NCBI RefSeq assembly: GCF_003259505.1
Contig: NZ_QLLK01000005.1
Span: forward strand, 310,001-374,000
DNA length: 64,000 bases
Direction: 5' to 3'
Source: Algoriphagus yeomjeoni
GTDB lineage: Bacteria; Bacteroidota; Bacteroidia; Cytophagales; Cyclobacteriaceae
Of this stretch, positions 62,408 through 64,000 are shown piece by piece. The translations under genes were made by a program, and so were the position numbers. The stretch's first letter is position 1. Each line of letters opens with the position of its first letter. The notes under the pieces were generated by a model. The model had not been told where the DNA came from and did no database searches. It saw only the letters and a program-made list of their open reading frames with translations.

Positions 62408-62989
62408 ATGAATCAATTTATTGACTGGATTAGCCAACCTTGGCCTTGGTATGTGGCAGGTCCTATGATTGGACTTACTGTTCCGGCTCTGCTCATTTTG
62501 GGAAATAAGAGCTTTGGAATCTCTTCATCGCTTCGTCATGCCTGTGCGATTTGCATTCCGGCCGGCATTCCTTTTTTCAATTACAACTGGAGAAAGGAAA
62601 TGTGGAATCTGGTATTTGTCTTAGGAGTCTTGATTGGAGGCTTTGTAGCTACCACATTCATTTCTAACCCTGATGAAATCGTCCTAGCCTCCAAAACGCA
62701 GGCTGATTTGACAGCCTTGGGAATCACTGATTTCTCAGGCTTGATGCCTTCTGATATTTTCTCTTGGGAAAACCTATTTACAGCAAAAGGATTGGTGTTT
62801 TTCGTTTTAGGTGGATTTCTGGTTGGTTTCGGAACTCGCTATGCTGGAGGCTGTACCTCTGGTCATGCAATCATGGGGATCAGTTCTCTCCAATGGCCAT
62901 CTTTAGTAGCGACCATTTTCTTTATGTTGGGAGGTTTTTTGATGACTCTGGTATTTCTAGGTCCTTTAATGAAATTGGTAGGATTTTAA
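62408..62989 (+). CDS. YeeE/YedE family sulfur transporter, first half
   Basis: A 193-residue membrane protein with about five helices. The [18 protein letters not shown] motif near 140 contains the conserved Cys that carries sulfur in thiosulfate transporters of the YeeE type. In that family one long protein contains two such halves; here the halves are separate genes, as in many Bacteroidota. The N-terminal [20 protein letters not shown] block is typical. Probable substrate: thiosulfate or a related sulfane sulfur compound. Confidence 0.9.
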   Translation: MNQFIDWISQPWPWYVAGPMIGLTVPALLILGNKSFGISSSLRHACAICIPAGIPFFNYNWRKEMWNLVFVLGVLIGGFVATTFISNPDEIVLASKTQADLTALGITDFSGLMPSDIFSWENLFTAKGLVFFVLGGFLVGFGTRYAGGCTSGHAIMGISSLQWPSLVATIFFMLGGFLMTLVFLGPLMKLVGF

Positions 62990-62999
62990 TTTACTGAAA

Positions 63000-63485
63000 A
63001 TGAAAGTTGTTGAAAAAAATATACAAGAAGTAGTTTGTGATGCTCCTAATTCACAGACTACAGGAGAGAAAGGTTTGGCTTTAGTGAAATATTTAATTCT
63101 CGGGGTTTTGTTCGGAATCGTGTTTGTGAAAGCAGAGATTATCTCATGGTTTAGAATTCAGGAAATGTTTCGGTTAGATTCCTTTCACATGTACGGAGTG
63201 ATTGGATCAGCGATAGTTACAGGAATTATTTCCATCCAATTGATCAAGCGATTAAAAATCAAATCTATTGCTGGAGAGGAGATTAAGATACCTAAGAAAG
63301 AATTCCGAAAAGGTCAGATTTACGGTGGGTTTATATTCGGATTAGGATGGGCGATTACTGGAACTTGCCCAGGTCCACTATTTGCACAAATAGGGAGTGG
63401 GTTTACAGTAATTATTATAACCTTGCTTTCCGCCATCGCAGGCACTTGGGTATATGGAAAATTCTCCGATAAGCTCCCCAATTAA
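63000..63485 (+). CDS. YeeE/YedE family (DUF6691) membrane protein, second half
   Basis: A 161-residue protein, with about four helices: YLILGVLFGIVFVKAEII, YGVIGSAIVTGIISIQLI, GGFIFGLGWAITGTCPGPLF and TVIIITLLSAIAGTWVYG. The ITGTCPGPLFAQIGSG motif holds the second conserved Cys. It starts 10 nt after the first half and has a basic cytoplasmic loop (KIPKKEFRKGQ). Together the two would form the channel with both cysteines. A terminator follows. Confidence 0.9.
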   Translation: MKVVEKNIQEVVCDAPNSQTTGEKGLALVKYLILGVLFGIVFVKAEIISWFRIQEMFRLDSFHMYGVIGSAIVTGIISIQLIKRLKIKSIAGEEIKIPKKEFRKGQIYGGFIFGLGWAITGTCPGPLFAQIGSGFTVIIITLLSAIAGTWVYGKFSDKLPN

Positions 63486-63517
63486 TTAGCAGATGATTCA
63501 AATAATGCGATTAACAG

Positions 63518-63547
63518 ACCACTTTCTGAATAGAGAGTGGTTTTTTT
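63518..63547 (+). terminator. Rho-independent terminator after the YeeE/YedE pair
   Basis: Stem ACCACTTTC (63518-63526) with GAGAGTGGT (63533-63541; one G-T) around TGAATA, followed by a run of T to 63547. Confidence 0.88.
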
Positions 63548-63626
63548 AGTCAAAAACTTTTTTGATAATAAAGCGCACAATAAAAATTGCGGTAACGATT
63601 ACGGCTCCTGCTATGACCAATTCCAT
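63546..63626 (-). CDS. Possible 26-residue membrane micro-protein
   Basis: On the minus strand an ATG at 63626 opens a 26-codon frame whose product is almost one membrane helix (MELVIAGAVIVTAIFIV) ending in a basic RFIIKKVFD. It looks like real small membrane proteins, but there is no -7 element at a good distance and its stop overlaps the T-tract of the convergent terminator. The longer in-frame extension upstream is not hydrophobic and looks spurious. Not confirmed. Confidence 0.35.
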   Translation of the reverse strand: MELVIAGAVIVTAIFIVRFIIKKVFD

Positions 63627-63714
63627 GGGTTTGCTTATAAGATGAATGAGGTTATGATAACTGGTTTGTCTATGCAATGTTCGTGATTGACCATGAATTT
63701 GCAGTAATGTTCTG

Positions 63715-63722
63715 TACTTTTG
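63715..63722 (+). promoter_or_regulatory. -7 element (TACTTTTG) before the MFS transporter
   Basis: Exact TAnnTTTG, 25 nt before the ATG at 63748. No TTG at 19 nt and no Crp/Fnr-like word at the position seen for thioredoxin. Confidence 0.5.
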
Positions 63723-63747
63723 TGAGCCTCTTAAACCCAACTATTTG

Positions 63748-64000
63748 ATGAACACACTCTCCAAAAGACGAGTTGCCCTAGGGGCATTTTTCTTTTTCGT
63801 AGGTCTTTGCTTTGCTTCATGGGCAGCTAGAATTCCAGATATTCAATCCAAGTTTGATCTTTCAGAAGGGCAGCTTGGGACGTTGTTACTCTTTTTGCCA
63901 CTTGGTTCTGTTATTGGTTTGCCTATCGCTGGCTGGGCTGTACATCAGTTTGGGAGCCGTACTGTGGTTATGTTTGGGGCTTTTGCATACGCGATGACAT
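63748..64000 (+). CDS. Major facilitator superfamily transporter (partial, 3' end outside window)
   Basis: The frame opens at ATG 63748 and runs open to the window end (84 codons). Two membrane helices (VALGAFFFFVGLCFASWAA and LGTLLLFLPLGSVIGLPIAG) are followed by the A-motif-like HQFGSRTVVMFG between helices two and three. The ARIPDIQSKFDLSEGQLG segment resembles YbjJ-like MFS proteins of unknown substrate. Completeness and identity need sequence beyond the window. Confidence 0.8.
   Translation, partial: MNTLSKRRVALGAFFFFVGLCFASWAARIPDIQSKFDLSEGQLGTLLLFLPLGSVIGLPIAGWAVHQFGSRTVVMFGAFAYAMT

Noticed and set aside
63627..63740. N-terminal extension of the possible micro-protein (MGLRGSQKYRTLLQ)
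   Set aside because: It is not hydrophobic or family-like and overlaps the -7 region of the divergent MFS gene.

Overview
The window looks like chromosomal DNA of a Bacteroidota bacterium, most likely order Cytophagales, family Cyclobacteriaceae (Algoriphagus-like). The reasons are: promoters of the Bacteroidota type (TTG, 19 nt, TAnnTTTG), most clearly before tRNA-Cys and before the respiratory operon; starts without Shine-Dalgarno sequences; an alternative complex III / cytochrome oxidase supercluster; a long-form IspG; a DUF6728 micro-protein; LytTR two-component pairs; and many short palindromic intergenic repeats. The genus is inference. No phage, plasmid, CRISPR array, rRNA or complete insertion sequence was seen.

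Region 1 (1-8130) is a full tryptophan operon, trpE(partial)-[four-helix-bundle gene]-trpG-trpD-trpC-trpF-trpB-trpA-aroF, ending with a DAHP synthase that feeds chorismate into the pathway. A four-helix-bundle (23S intervening-sequence family) gene sits exactly between trpE and trpG and is bounded by 32-nt inverted repeats, resembling an rRNA intervening sequence placed inside an mRNA. A repeat-filled gap separates trpB from trpA.

Region 2 (8131-22008) is accessory: two SnoaL/NTF2-like proteins, a TPR histidine kinase with a LytTR regulator, RidA, a zinc alcohol dehydrogenase, an SDR, a DUF418 membrane protein, a LytS-type kinase with its LytTR regulator, and three small envelope proteins. 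It also holds two copies of a roughly 175-nt dispersed repeat, a decayed histidine-kinase fragment and large inverted repeats.

Region 3 (22009-29590) carries rpsA with a structured leader, an outer-membrane barrel protein, a beta-propeller lipoprotein, a two-subunit molybdenum hydroxylase and tRNA-Cys.

Region 4 (29836-53741) is the respiratory supercluster: actABCDEF (quinol:cytochrome c oxidoreductase), coxB, coxA, ctaA, ctaB, two subunit III genes and subunit IV, closed by a terminator. SCO, DUF420 and a small CxxC membrane protein follow, then a 1234-residue NtrY-like kinase and a 1156-residue predicted outer-membrane barrel. Together these oxidise quinol, reduce oxygen, and supply heme A and copper to the oxidase.

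Region 5 (53752-64000) has an SDR gene with ispG, DUF6728, a DUF2723 membrane protein, and a sulfur-handling locus: thioredoxin, an MBL-double-rhodanese protein and two YeeE/YedE-type transporter halves. Thioredoxin and the MBL gene have look-alike Crp/Fnr-type sites at identical distance from their -7 elements. The window ends inside an MFS transporter.
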